Notes: generated by a model from the sequence alone, not told the origin. Positions 34,290 to 44,027 are shown, counted from the stretch's first letter. The stretch is 64,000 bases of DNA from Sphingobacterium mizutaii (GCF_900187125.1 NZ_LT906468.1:1116001-1180000), one strand, 5' to 3'. Numbers and translations: made by a program.

Positions 34290-37079
34290 ATGAGATTATC
34301 CCTATTCATTTTATTCAATTTCATTTGTTGTATTTCTTTTGCCCAGACCACCATCTTAAAAGGTAAGGTGATGGACAACAATGACCATTTTTCTTTGCCA
34401 GGTGCAACCCTGAGGATCGCAGAAGGCAATAAGTTCACCGTTTCTGATGCAAACGGAAATTTTGAATTCCTAAACCTCCCTGCTGGAACATATACTGTAT
34501 CAGTTGACTATTTGGGATATCAACATTTTGAGCAAAAAATCCAAACTTCTGATGAATCAATTGAAATTTTCTTGGAACCTGCTAGCAAATCTATCGATGA
34601 AGTTCAAGTCATTGGAGATATTGCAAGGGGTCAGGCAAAGGCCCTGAACCAGCAAAAGAACAACAGCAACATCACTAATATTATTTCTTCTGACCAAGTG
34701 GGTCGTTTCCCGGATCAGAATATCGGAGATGCCTTGAAAAGGGTTCCCGGTATTACGATGCAAAATGACCAAGGCGAGGCAAGAAATATTATCGTGCGTG
34801 GTCTCTCCCCAGAATTAAACTCCGTTACCTTGAATGGTGACCGTATTCCATCGGCAGAAGGTGATAACCGTAATGTTCAGATGGATTTAATTCCTTCGGA
34901 CATGATTTCATCTATCGAGGTCAATAAAACCTTGACCCCTGATATGGATGCAGATGCGATCGGTGGTAGTGTGAACTTGATCACTCGTGCGGTGCCAAAT
35001 AAGCAACGTATTTCTGCTACCCTGAGTGGTGGTTATTCTCCAGTTCGCGAAAAAGCGATCTATAATGGAGCATTAATTTATGGTAACCGTTTTATGGACA
35101 ACAAGATGGGCTTGGTGTTGAGTGGAACGATGCAGACCAATGATTTCGGTTCTAATAACATCGAGGCAGAATGGGTTGAAGAAAAAGGTGACGTGTTGTT
35201 GAAAGAAATGCAGATCCGTAAGTATGACGTTACACGTGTTCGTAGAAGTGTATCCGCAGCTTGGGATTATGATTTCAACTCAAGGAACAGAATCGCTTTT
35301 AATGCCATGTACAACTGGCGTGATGACCGCGAGAATCGTTTTGCAACCAAGTATTCCAAATTAGCATATGATGCCGCTACTAAAACTTACACAGGTAATA
35401 TTGAACGCGAGACTAAAGGTGGTATTGACAATAACCGCAATAAATCCCGTCGTTTAGAGCGTCAATCCGTATTGAACTTCTCTTTGCAAGGTGAGCATGT
35501 TCTGTCACCTATCTTGGATATGGATTGGTCAGCATCTTACTCCAGAGCTTCTGAATGGCGTCCTAACGAGCGTTATATTAACTATGAAGTTAAAAAAATC
35601 CCACTTAATGTAGATGTAAACGATTCTTACTTGCCTTTGGTTACCAATCCAACTAATGATCTTTCTGCATTTAAATTGGATAAAATCACTGAAAACGAAA
35701 ATAATACCCATGAAGATGAGTTTGGCGCTAAACTAAACTTCCGTATTCCACTATCAATTATTGAAGATCAAAAGGGTAGAATCCGTTTCGGTGGACGTGT
35801 TAGGTTGAAAACCAAAGAAAGAGACAATAACTTCTTTGAATACAGCCCGACTTCAGGTTTTGAAACCTTAACTTCTGGAATGCCATTGGTTGCATGGGAT
35901 GCTAAAGGTTGGGACCAAGGCGAGAAATATGCACCGGGTACATTCGTGGATAAGAACTATCTGGGCGGACTGACCCTAACCGACAAGTCAAAATTTAAAG
36001 AGGAAACTGATCCAACTGAATTCCTTTCTCAAAATTATAAAGCCAAAGAGCAAATCTTTGCTGGTTATGTTCGTTGGGATCAAAATATCACCGAGCAAAC
36101 TGCCTTGATCTTAGGTGCCCGTTTGGAACATACTAGGATCGATTATACAGGAAATAACGTATTCGACGAAAAGGAATTAGAGGGGCAGATCCAAAATAAA
36201 AACAATTACACCCAAATCCTTCCAAGTATTACCTTAAAGCATAATTTCACGAACAACTTTATCCTACGTGCTGCGGTAACTACCAGTTTGGCAAGACCAA
36301 ATTACTATGCATTAGCACCTTATGTGAATTCAAAAGTTGATGACAGAGAGCTTTTTGCAGGTAATCCAAATTTAAAGGCAACATATTCGACAAACTATGA
36401 TGTGATGTTGGAGCGATATTTCCAGAACGTAGGTATTATCTCAGGAGGTGTATTCTATAAAAACCTAAAGAACTTTATCTACATGTATAACGATAGGAGA
36501 TTTACGGCCAATCGCTTTACAGAGTTATTCCCTAATCTGAAAAACCCTATTGTAGGAACCGATGATTGGAGTTTCTCTCAATTTAGAAATGGTGATAAGG
36601 TTGATGTTTATGGGTTTGAAGTAGCTTTCCAAAGACAGTTGGATTTCCTTCCTGGAAAATTCCTTCAAGGAATGGCTGTTTATGCGAACTACACCTTCAC
36701 GAAATCAAAAGCCAAAGGTATCTCTGGTGAGGGTGGAGTACTTCGCGAAGGCTTAGGTCTTCCTAGAACGGCACCGCACATGTTGAACGGATCCTTGTCT
36801 TGGGAGAACAATAAATTCTCTGCACGTGTGTCTGCAAATTATACCGCTGCTTATTTGGATGAAATCGGAAATGATGCCTTTACAGATGCCTATTACGACA
36901 AGCAGTTTTTCTTAGATGCCAATGCTGCATATAAAATCACAAAATCACTTCGCATTTTCGCCGAAGCTAATAACCTAACTAACCAACCATTGCGTTATTA
37001 CCAAGGAGAAGTACAACGCTTGCGCCAATTGGAATATTACAAACCGCGCTATACCCTTGGTCTAAAATATGACTTATAA
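34290..37079 (+). CDS. TonB-dependent receptor paired with a phytase
   Basis: 929 residues. Signal peptide (about 1-18, ending SFAQ), carboxypeptidase-like regulatory domain (about 22-105; LKGKVMDNNDHFSLPGATLR), plug domain (about 115-230; RVPGITMQNDQGEARNIIVR), and a large barrel ending LGLKYDL. The phytase gene starts 11 bases downstream, so receptor and enzyme are one operon. I infer uptake of phytate, lower inositol phosphates or their metal complexes. It is not a SusC-type receptor and has no SusD. Confidence 0.9.
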   Translation: MRLSLFILFNFICCISFAQTTILKGKVMDNNDHFSLPGATLRIAEGNKFTVSDANGNFEFLNLPAGTYTVSVDYLGYQHFEQKIQTSDESIEIFLEPASKSIDEVQVIGDIARGQAKALNQQKNNSNITNIISSDQVGRFPDQNIGDALKRVPGITMQNDQGEARNIIVRGLSPELNSVTLNGDRIPSAEGDNRNVQMDLIPSDMISSIEVNKTLTPDMDADAIGGSVNLITRAVPNKQRISATLSGGYSPVREKAIYNGALIYGNRFMDNKMGLVLSGTMQTNDFGSNNIEAEWVEEKGDVLLKEMQIRKYDVTRVRRSVSAAWDYDFNSRNRIAFNAMYNWRDDRENRFATKYSKLAYDAATKTYTGNIERETKGGIDNNRNKSRRLERQSVLNFSLQGEHVLSPILDMDWSASYSRASEWRPNERYINYEVKKIPLNVDVNDSYLPLVTNPTNDLSAFKLDKITENENNTHEDEFGAKLNFRIPLSIIEDQKGRIRFGGRVRLKTKERDNNFFEYSPTSGFETLTSGMPLVAWDAKGWDQGEKYAPGTFVDKNYLGGLTLTDKSKFKEETDPTEFLSQNYKAKEQIFAGYVRWDQNITEQTALILGARLEHTRIDYTGNNVFDEKELEGQIQNKNNYTQILPSITLKHNFTNNFILRAAVTTSLARPNYYALAPYVNSKVDDRELFAGNPNLKATYSTNYDVMLERYFQNVGIISGGVFYKNLKNFIYMYNDRRFTANRFTELFPNLKNPIVGTDDWSFSQFRNGDKVDVYGFEVAFQRQLDFLPGKFLQGMAVYANYTFTKSKAKGISGEGGVLREGLGLPRTAPHMLNGSLSWENNKFSARVSANYTAAYLDEIGNDAFTDAYYDKQFFLDANAAYKITKSLRIFAEANNLTNQPLRYYQGEVQRLRQLEYYKPRYTLGLKYDL

Positions 37080-37090
37080 AAAATCAACAA

Positions 37091-38146
37091 ATGAAGAAGC
37101 AACTTACAATACTTAGTTTTGCGGCACTAGTGCTAGCCTCTTGTGGAGATAAATTAGCCCCTGTAGCCGAAAATGCACTAAATCCAATCGTGATCACCGA
37201 AGTCGTACCAAATGATACGGATGATCCTGCTATCTGGGTAAACCCTCAGGATAGTTCACAGGTCATCGTTATCGGGACAGATAAGCATGAAAAAACAGGT
37301 GGTCTCTACGCCTATGACATGGATGGAAAGATCATCAATAAGGTCGTGCCATTAGATCGTCCAAACAATGTGGATATTGCCTATGGCTTTAACCTTGGCG
37401 GAAAGAAAGTTGATATCGCCGTAGTCACAGAGCGTGGTACCGATAAAATCAGGGTATTCAGTTTACCCGATTTGAAGCCACTAGATAATGGAGGTATTCC
37501 AGTATTTGAAGGTGAAACCGAAAAGTCACCAATGGGAATCGCACTTTATACCCAAAAGGATACTGCAGGAAATAAGATCTATGCCATTGTGGGTAGAAAG
37601 ATCGGTCCGACCGGTAGATATCTATTCCAGTATGAACTACAAGATAAGGATGGAGTGGTTGTAGGAAATAAAGTCCGTGAATTCGGAGCTTTCCAAGGTG
37701 GTAAGGAAATTGAGGCAATAGCCGTGGACAATGAGTTGGGCTATGTCTATTATTCTGATGAAGGTTTCGGTATCCATAAATATTATGCTGATCCTGCCAA
37801 AGGTAATGAGGTCCTTTCAGTTTTTGGACAGAAGGATTTCAAAGATGACCATGAAGGCATTGCTATCTACAAGAGCACGGACAGTACAGGGTATATCGTA
37901 GCTTCTAACCAACAGAACAACTCTTTCAATATCTATCCTAGAGAAGGTGATGCTGGAAATCCTCATCAATATACTAGACTTGCAGAGGTTCCAGTTTCTG
38001 CTGTAGAGTGTGATGGAGCTGATGCACTATCCATGCCGATAGGAACAAAATTCCCTAAAGGTATGTTGGTGGCCATGAGTAATGGAATGGTATTCCATTA
38101 TTATGATTGGCAACAATTCCAAGATCAGATTGATGCGAAGAAATAA
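37091..38146 (+). CDS. Beta-propeller phytase (3-phytase)
   Basis: 351 residues with a lipoprotein signal (lipobox ASC, Cys17). The body matches beta-propeller phytases: VVPNDTDDPAIWVNP, VIVIGTDKHEKTGGLYAYDM, NNVDIAYGFNLGGKKVDIAV, EIEAIAVDNELGYVYYSDE and DDHEGIAIY. These acidic and basic patches bind calcium and phytate. The enzyme releases phosphate from phytate outside the cytoplasm, likely at the outer membrane. Operon partner of the upstream TonB receptor. A strong terminator follows. Confidence 0.9.
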   Translation: MKKQLTILSFAALVLASCGDKLAPVAENALNPIVITEVVPNDTDDPAIWVNPQDSSQVIVIGTDKHEKTGGLYAYDMDGKIINKVVPLDRPNNVDIAYGFNLGGKKVDIAVVTERGTDKIRVFSLPDLKPLDNGGIPVFEGETEKSPMGIALYTQKDTAGNKIYAIVGRKIGPTGRYLFQYELQDKDGVVVGNKVREFGAFQGGKEIEAIAVDNELGYVYYSDEGFGIHKYYADPAKGNEVLSVFGQKDFKDDHEGIAIYKSTDSTGYIVASNQQNNSFNIYPREGDAGNPHQYTRLAEVPVSAVECDGADALSMPIGTKFPKGMLVAMSNGMVFHYYDWQQFQDQIDAKK

Positions 38147-38173
38147 CATACAACAATTGGTTGAACAACAGAT

Positions 38174-38200
38174 AGGCCGCGATATTATCGCGGCCTTTTC
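38174..38200 (+). terminator. Terminator after the phytase gene
   Basis: GGCCGCGATA and TATCGCGGCC form a nearly perfect stem followed by TTTTC. It separates the phytase operon from the convergent lipoprotein gene. Confidence 0.85.
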
Positions 38201-38248
38201 TAACACTAACTAACGACCTATACTTAATTTACCTAAAAACTTGCTCTG

Positions 38249-39928
38249 TTATTTTCTGACACACCTCACGTTTGCACCTCTACCGTCCTTGGATTGGATA
38301 ATATCAAAAGCCATGGTGGTAAAGATTACACTCTCCCTGTAGTACATGGCCATGTATCTCGATGTGTCAGAGGTTCTATAATACCCTTTATCGCCATATT
38401 TTGGGAAAAGGGGCACCATATTCCCCGCTTCATAATTGAATTCCTTCAATGTTCTGTTCATCGCCCTATAGCCTGCGGCAACAAAACTTAGGTTTTTATT
38501 CGGATACCTCGGTGGTCCTGCGACATTATTGTTTATCCATGCGGCGTACCAGCCTTTATCACCCGGTTGGTTGTACCGGACTCTATTGTTCGTTGTACTT
38601 ATCAGCTTGTCAAATTCAGTTGGAGTCGGTAGGCGCCATGTCCCTTCTGGGTAGACCAGTTTACAAGGGTCCCAGATCCTTGGAGCCTGTTGGGGCATTG
38701 GTCTTGGAGGTCGCGTATCAAAATAATCCCGCTCAATAAAATTCATCATTCCCCCAGCTTTATTGTTTACAAAATTGTTGTTATACCAAAATCTATATTG
38801 ATTTTTTGTGTCTTGTGCGAAGAATGTCAGATTCCCACGTGCCCAATTTGCTCCAACAAGATTAATTGCCGATTCAATCAATCTAATTTTAAGGATATAC
38901 CGCTTGCCCATTTCAGGAGTGAATGCCGGAATGTTAAAGGGGACCAGATCAAAGGTTCGGTCGACAAAAAAGTCCACATTTGGAGCTTCTGAATTTACAG
39001 ATTGGCTGTTTATAATGGTGTTTTTGATATTACCGGAAAGACTTATGTTGCCACTGCTGGGGACGGTCAAGAATTCCATGTACTTCACCCACCCTAATGG
39101 GATGGAATCTGCAATGGCATCCGACCATTGTAGGGCATTGAAAGCTACTGGGCTTATGCTGCTATAGGTTCCATTTAGAATGGAGAATACCCCATTGTTT
39201 AGTCCTGTATTGTTACTGGTCTTAGGGAACTCTAAACTGGTGCTCTTGATCTTGGAAAATATTCCCCTAGCATCCAGTTCAATCCTTAAAGCGCTCATTT
39301 TCCGTTGAAACGTGATCTGAATTCGATTTTCAGCTTCTGGATCATCCGAAGTCTGGACCAATCCCGTAGCATATAGAAACTCCTGTCCTTGTTCTAAGGT
39401 TGTCGGGTTGATGGTCAGATTAGGATTTGCCGGATTAAATGGGCTAATGTCATCGCCATTGTTAAAGGAATATGCAAACCAGCGGTATTTTTTATTCCTA
39501 TAAGCATCGATTACGATTTCAGAGGTTGCCGTTGCCTGTGCTTGGTCAAAATAAGTTGTTGCTTCCCCGGCTGCATTGGTTTCGTATAAAACGATTAGGT
39601 ATTTCGTGTTGAGGGGCAGGGGTTTGGTTACGGCAAGAGATGGGGCTTTTGGGTCAAAGCTTTTTGATTCCGCTAGTAAATAATCGTAGTCAACTCCGCC
39701 CACTGTACTTATTTCTTTTTTGAAGATCAATGGCTCTGCAGAACCCTGTTTGTTCGTCTTGTTGTTATTTGCAAGGATTTCCTTTGTGTCCGTGATCTCG
39801 TTAATACCTTGTACATGAAAGGTTAATCCATTTTTACTGCCAATGATTTCGTCCGGTCTTTTGCATTGGCAAAAGAGAATTAAAGTTATAAATGTGATGA
39901 AGACAATTAGGTCAGGTCTGTTCTTCAT
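38249..39928 (-). CDS. Fimbrillin-like lipoprotein with C-terminal FISUMP-type domain, copy A
   Basis: 559 residues; lipoprotein signal with lipobox CQC (Cys22). The central part (about 190-380) resembles fimbrillin-type adhesin domains (FQRKMSALRIELDARGIFSK). The C-terminus (about 420-559) has the pattern of the Fibrobacter succinogenes major paralogous domain: YFDTRPPRP, WDPCKLVYPEGTWRLPTPTE, FVAAGYR and a final RGANVRCVRK. It is a full-length paralogue of the protein at 40578-42260 (about the same length, same domain order). A small acidic-peptide gene, here broken, lies directly upstream. Function unknown; likely a surface or fimbrial component. Confidence 0.78.
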   Translation of the reverse strand: MKNRPDLIVFITFITLILFCQCKRPDEIIGSKNGLTFHVQGINEITDTKEILANNNKTNKQGSAEPLIFKKEISTVGGVDYDYLLAESKSFDPKAPSLAVTKPLPLNTKYLIVLYETNAAGEATTYFDQAQATATSEIVIDAYRNKKYRWFAYSFNNGDDISPFNPANPNLTINPTTLEQGQEFLYATGLVQTSDDPEAENRIQITFQRKMSALRIELDARGIFSKIKSTSLEFPKTSNNTGLNNGVFSILNGTYSSISPVAFNALQWSDAIADSIPLGWVKYMEFLTVPSSGNISLSGNIKNTIINSQSVNSEAPNVDFFVDRTFDLVPFNIPAFTPEMGKRYILKIRLIESAINLVGANWARGNLTFFAQDTKNQYRFWYNNNFVNNKAGGMMNFIERDYFDTRPPRPMPQQAPRIWDPCKLVYPEGTWRLPTPTEFDKLISTTNNRVRYNQPGDKGWYAAWINNNVAGPPRYPNKNLSFVAAGYRAMNRTLKEFNYEAGNMVPLFPKYGDKGYYRTSDTSRYMAMYYRESVIFTTMAFDIIQSKDGRGANVRCVRK

Positions 39929-39954
39929 TGTTTTTCAATTAAGTTACATGGTTA

Positions 39955-40265
39955 TTAAAAGTCAACATTAATGGTTTTGCCTTCTGAATCGTCCCACTCA
40001 TCAACTTGGGGACTGTGTTCTTTTTCTCCACCTATTATTATTCTTGATGAGGTGATAGCTAAATCAAATTCAGTTACGATAAAATTTATTTCAAATATTG
40101 GCGCTGCGTAGGTTTTCTTGGACTTTTCATAAGTATTTAAAGGAGATTTAATTTCTTGTTTTTTTTATCGGCATAAATTCCTGCGTTAAAGTTTATGAAT
40201 ATTTCAATTGGCTTAATATTAATCTTACCGTTATTTGTGTCTTTAATTTTGTGTTTGGTTTTCAA
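39955..40265 (-). pseudogene. Small acidic peptide gene, copy A, frameshifted at an A8 run
   Basis: From a TTG at 40265 a frame reads MKTKHKIKDTNNGKINIKPI then EIFINFNAGIYADKK up to a run of eight A on the minus strand (40159-40166). Beyond it a second frame continues with SPLNTYEKSKKTYAAPIFEI, NFIVTEFDLAITSSRIIIGG and ends WDDSEGKTINVDF. One extra A would join them into about 103 residues. The C-terminal half matches the 76-residue peptide at 42281-42511 (LN..E..KK, FEINFIV.EFDL.I, GG, then W(D/E)D.E...I..DF). It lies 26 bases upstream of the lipoprotein. The break may be real decay, slippage or a homopolymer error. Confidence 0.6.
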
Positions 40266-40577
40266 TTGTTTGTTTCAAAATTATATTTTTCAGAACAATA
40301 TTCCGTATAAAATTTATTTGTACTATAAAAATGTTACTTAACGATATATTTTTAGAATTTTCTTTCGTTGTTTGTTTTTTAAGTGCCTGAAAGGAGAATA
40401 AATTAAATTAAATAGGCGTAATGAAAAATCATTACGCCTATACGAAAAACACATCATGTTTATGAATATTTTAGCCTATTATTTTATTTCCTTGTATATC
40501 GTGTACTTATAGAATTTAAATGGTTCTTTTTTCGAAAAAATTGGAATTAATTATCCCATCCAGGTTGGATTTGTTGA
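40266..40577. other. Gap between the two lipoprotein modules
   Basis: AT-rich DNA without a supported gene. It contains a hairpin, ATAGGCGTAATG and CATTACGCCTAT, at about 40410-40442, lying after the end of copy B, which would act as a terminator for that unit on the minus strand. Confidence 0.6.
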
Positions 40578-42260
40578 TTATCTTCTCACGCATCGGACAT
40601 TGACGCCTCTACCGTCAGTAGCTGTTGTGATCCTGATTCCTAAATCAAAGCCTATGATTGAACCGCCATAATCGATGTGGAAAAATTTTGAAGTATCTGA
40701 GGTCTTAAAGAATCCTTCATCTGCAGAAAAGGTACCAAAACCTCTGTAATTAAATTTCTGTAACGCTCTTGTCTTTCTATCTCTATAGCCAGCAGCCACG
40801 AAATTTAAATCGTTGTTTTTATACCTAGGTGGCCCAATGCTCGATCTGTTTCCCCAAGACCCATACCACCCTTGGTTGTTTTCTTGGTCCACTCGGTGTC
40901 TGTCATATGATTCTGCATCCGCTCCTAATCTCAAAAATTCGGCTTCTGTTGGTAGTCGCCATGTTTTTTCAGGGTATACCAAGGCGCATGGATCCCAATT
41001 GCTGGGTGGGGCCTGAGGCTCTCCTCTTGGAGGTCGCGTATCAAAATAATCACGTTCTATAAAATTGTTCATTCCCCCATTCACGTTTTTAATAAAGTTG
41101 TTGTCATACCAAAATCGGTATTTGTTTTCAGGTGAATTAGCAACATAGGTCAAATTTCCCCTGGCCCATTGGCTTCCTCCTGCTGAGATGGGATTTTCCC
41201 TAAGCCTTAATTTTATGGTATACCGCTTGCCTGCAACCGGCGTGAAATCGGGAAAATCGAAAAGTATGCCTGCTGTTGGGACCCCATAGTTTCGATCCGC
41301 AAAGGTAATGGCTGTTGGGTTTCCAGGAGTGATGGTTTGGCTCGTAATGGTCAAGCTTTTTAAGAGAGCCTGAAAATTCATGGGTTCTCCATTCGGGACC
41401 GTCAATAATTGTTGGTATTTGACCCATCCGGTTGGAATGGTATCGGCTATATGATCAAGCCATGCGGATCTACTAAATTGTTCCGCGTTGCTAGTTTCCG
41501 TAAACACCCCATTTCGAAACGAAAATTTTCCATTTCGAAATCCATTTTCGGATGCCGGAAAATCAAATTGCAGATCTTTTATAGAAGAAAACACCCCTCT
41601 GGCATCGATTTCAAAGCGAATCGCGCTGACCATTCGTTTGAAAGTTATAGGGACTTGGTTGGCCGCATTTGGGTCATTACTTGTCGTAATTGCACCCGTG
41701 GCGTAAAGAAAGTCGCTGCCATCTCCCACCGAGGAGGAGTTGATGTCTAAAATAGGAGATTCAACTATTGGTTGGGGGAAGTTTTCATCGCTATTGAAAG
41801 AATAAGCAAACCATCTGTATTGTGTGTTGCGGTTTGCGGGAAATGGGATGGTTGGCCCATTACCGGTGCTCTTGACGCTATATTTGAATTTAACTGCATT
41901 GCCTTTTCCATCTGCTTCAAATAGCATAATGAAGTAAACAGTATTGTCTGAAATTGGACTGGTGATTGCTGTTTTTGCTAAAGCTAAATTGTTTACAGCA
42001 GTTTCTTCGATCATCAGGTCGATATCCAAACCTTGAACATTGCGTATTTCTCGATGGATTGATAGTCTATCCGGATTTTCTGTGTTCCTACCCTTTGTAG
42101 AGCCCATTAATTCTGTACTGCCCCCTTCCTCGATTCCGGATACTCGAAAGGTGATGCCCTTATCAGATGCTAGCTCTATGTCCCGTGGTTTGCAACAATT
42201 TAAAATTAAGATGCAAATCAAACTGCTCAATAGGAATAGTGTGGCTTTATTTGTCATCAT
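40578..42260 (-). CDS. Fimbrillin-like lipoprotein with C-terminal FISUMP-type domain, copy B
   Basis: 560 residues; lipoprotein signal with NCC (Cys22 or 23). It follows copy A through its whole length: FKRMVSAIRFEIDARGVFSS, YFDTRPPRG, DPCALVYPEKTWRLPTEAEF, LNFVAAGYRD and the end RGVNVRCVRR. Sequence differences are spread evenly, so the duplication is not recent. A 76-residue peptide gene lies 20 bases upstream on the same strand, the same order as copy A. I infer surface attachment or fimbrial assembly, but no experiment-based role is known to me. Confidence 0.78.
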   Translation of the reverse strand: MMTNKATLFLLSSLICILILNCCKPRDIELASDKGITFRVSGIEEGGSTELMGSTKGRNTENPDRLSIHREIRNVQGLDIDLMIEETAVNNLALAKTAITSPISDNTVYFIMLFEADGKGNAVKFKYSVKSTGNGPTIPFPANRNTQYRWFAYSFNSDENFPQPIVESPILDINSSSVGDGSDFLYATGAITTSNDPNAANQVPITFKRMVSAIRFEIDARGVFSSIKDLQFDFPASENGFRNGKFSFRNGVFTETSNAEQFSRSAWLDHIADTIPTGWVKYQQLLTVPNGEPMNFQALLKSLTITSQTITPGNPTAITFADRNYGVPTAGILFDFPDFTPVAGKRYTIKLRLRENPISAGGSQWARGNLTYVANSPENKYRFWYDNNFIKNVNGGMNNFIERDYFDTRPPRGEPQAPPSNWDPCALVYPEKTWRLPTEAEFLRLGADAESYDRHRVDQENNQGWYGSWGNRSSIGPPRYKNNDLNFVAAGYRDRKTRALQKFNYRGFGTFSADEGFFKTSDTSKFFHIDYGGSIIGFDLGIRITTATDGRGVNVRCVRR

Positions 42261-42280
42261 TTTTATGTTTTTTGGTTTCG

Positions 42281-42511
42281 CTAGAAGTCAAAATCCTTTA
42301 TGCTTTCACCCTCATCCTCCCAATCTTCAGCTCTGGGAACATTGCCAGGACCTCCGGTTCTGATAAAAGTAGAGCCTACCATGATTTTAAAATCCAATTG
42401 GATTATATGCAGGGTTATTTCTGGGCACAAATAGGGGAGTTTGTCTTTTTTCCTCTCTGGGGCATTCAACTGTTGAAGACCCGGACAGTTCTTTTTCTGT
42501 GGGCTTTTCAT
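42281..42511 (-). CDS. 76-residue acidic peptide, copy B
   Basis: ATG at 42511. Sequence starts MKSPQKKNCPGLQQLNAPER, continues with KKDKLPYLCPEITLHIIQLD, and ends GNVPRAEDWEDEGESIKDFDF. No signal peptide, two Cys. The C-terminal half is homologous to the broken gene at 39955-40265. The gene precedes its lipoprotein by 20 bases, so it is the first gene of a two-gene unit. No known family; it could be a small partner, chaperone or cotranslated regulator of the lipoprotein. Confidence 0.6.
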   Translation of the reverse strand: MKSPQKKNCPGLQQLNAPERKKDKLPYLCPEITLHIIQLDFKIMVGSTFIRTGGPGNVPRAEDWEDEGESIKDFDF

Positions 42512-42708
42512 GATTTTTTTGGTTCTTAATGGAGAATAGCTCTTTTTCGATTTTTATCGAATTTTAATTAATCAGCTCTTAATTAACTAATAATAACAAA
42601 AATATGTAAAAATATTAATATTAAGATAAAATTTAGTGTATCATTTATGACTTTCAAGTTAAATTTTAGCCAGAAAACAGATTTTGTATTAATCTAAATG
42701 ACAGCAAA

Positions 42709-42741
42709 CAAAAAAACAGCGCTATATGGTATAGCGCTGTT
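42709..42741 (-). terminator. Terminator of the DUF819 gene
   Basis: AACAGCGCTATA and TATAGCGCTGTT form a 12-bp perfect stem with a 3-base loop; on the minus strand it is followed by a T run. The preceding 42512-42708 region is AT-rich and holds the promoter for copy B of the peptide/lipoprotein unit. Confidence 0.85.
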
Positions 42742-42761
42742 CCTCAGTATTATGTATTTTT

Positions 42762-44027
42762 TTATACGCCGGATGCGATTTTCATGAGCAAGGCGGTCAA
42801 CCAACCGGCATAGGTCCCGATTGCATAAGAGAAAACGGATAGAATAACCCCTACAGAAATTAAAGAAGGGTGGAAGGCTGCAGACATCACCGAAGCAGAA
42901 GCTACACCGCCGACATTCGCCATGCTCCCAACTGAAAAGTAAAAGAATGGCACCTTGAATATCTTGCCCACGATGATCAATAGAATGGCGTGGAAGCTGA
43001 TCCAGATAAACCCAACGACAAACAAACCTGGATTTCCCAAAATGGCCATAATGTTCATCTGCATCCCAATGGTAGTAATCAATACATATAACAACACGGT
43101 TCCGATCTTAGAGGCGCCAGCAAACTCCAGTTTTTTAGCTGGTGTAAAGGATAAGGATATACCTATAGCGGTAGCAAAGAAAATCAACCAGAAGAAGCTG
43201 TTGGTCAGGGAGAATTTTTCGGTTTCTGGATAATGGGTCGCCATAAAATTAGCAACTGGATCTGCCAATAGGGTGGCTAAACCTGTTCCTCCAAAGGCCA
43301 AGGCGATCATGATCATGAAATCCTTGGTTTCGGGGATCCGGCTGTTCTCCTTTACGCGTTCATCCATTTTCGCCTTCAAGTGCTCCACATCTTGCGAGTC
43401 CGCTTTGAAGAATTTATCGACTGCTTTATATTTACTTGCGCCATACAATAGGATCGCCATCCAGATATAGGCCACAAAGACATCGACTGCAATAATAGAA
43501 GAGAATAGATTAGGAGAAGGCTGTAAAATCTCCTTCAAGGCAACCTGATTTGCTGATCCACCAATCCATGAACCCGCCAAAGCTCCTAGTCCACGCCAAA
43601 CCTCATCTGGTCCTGTGCCGCCTACAACATCGGGTGCAACTAATGAAGTCAGGTAGACCGCTAAAGGGCCTCCTAAAAGGATACCAATCGTTCCTGTTAT
43701 AAACATCAAGCCTGCTCGCTTGCGCAAAGCCCACATTTCCTTAAGGTCCAGGTTGATCACAAATAAAATCAAACATGCCGGCAGAAAATAGCGGCTACCG
43801 ATGCTGGTCAATGGTGAATTCTCCCCATCGATAATGTTGAAGGAATTCAATAGTCCCGGTAGGAAATAACAGAGCAACAAAGGAGGGATGACATTGTAAA
43901 ATCCTTTGATGTATTTATTGGAAAGACTGGAGGTGTAAAAAACCAATCCTAAGATCGTCATCAATAATCCAAAGACCACCGTAGTGTTCTCTATCAATGG
44001 TCCGGCTTCTGTATCGGTTATTTGCAT
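42762..44027 (-). CDS. DUF819 family membrane protein
   Basis: 421 residues with about 11 hydrophobic helices. Blocks such as TSIGSRYFLPACLILFVINL, GPDEVWRGLGALAGSWIGGS, ANQVALKEI and ANVGGVASASVMSAAFHPSL fit the DUF819/YjcL family, related to sodium-dependent or anion transport permeases. The frame is open to a TTG at 44075 but the ATG at 44027 is the natural start (MQITDTEAGPLIENT). Substrate unknown. It is divergent from the Gfo/Idh/MocA-sulfatase operon and shares the short region 44028-44142 with it. Confidence 0.83.
   Translation of the reverse strand: MQITDTEAGPLIENTTVVFGLLMTILGLVFYTSSLSNKYIKGFYNVIPPLLLCYFLPGLLNSFNIIDGENSPLTSIGSRYFLPACLILFVINLDLKEMWALRKRAGLMFITGTIGILLGGPLAVYLTSLVAPDVVGGTGPDEVWRGLGALAGSWIGGSANQVALKEILQPSPNLFSSIIAVDVFVAYIWMAILLYGASKYKAVDKFFKADSQDVEHLKAKMDERVKENSRIPETKDFMIMIALAFGGTGLATLLADPVANFMATHYPETEKFSLTNSFFWLIFFATAIGISLSFTPAKKLEFAGASKIGTVLLYVLITTIGMQMNIMAILGNPGLFVVGFIWISFHAILLIIVGKIFKVPFFYFSVGSMANVGGVASASVMSAAFHPSLISVGVILSVFSYAIGTYAGWLTALLMKIASGV

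Noticed and set aside
38294..39167. Plus-strand frames opposite the fimbrillin-like lipoprotein
   Set aside because: They are reverse-strand shadows; the minus-strand protein has a signal peptide, domain motifs and a paralogue.
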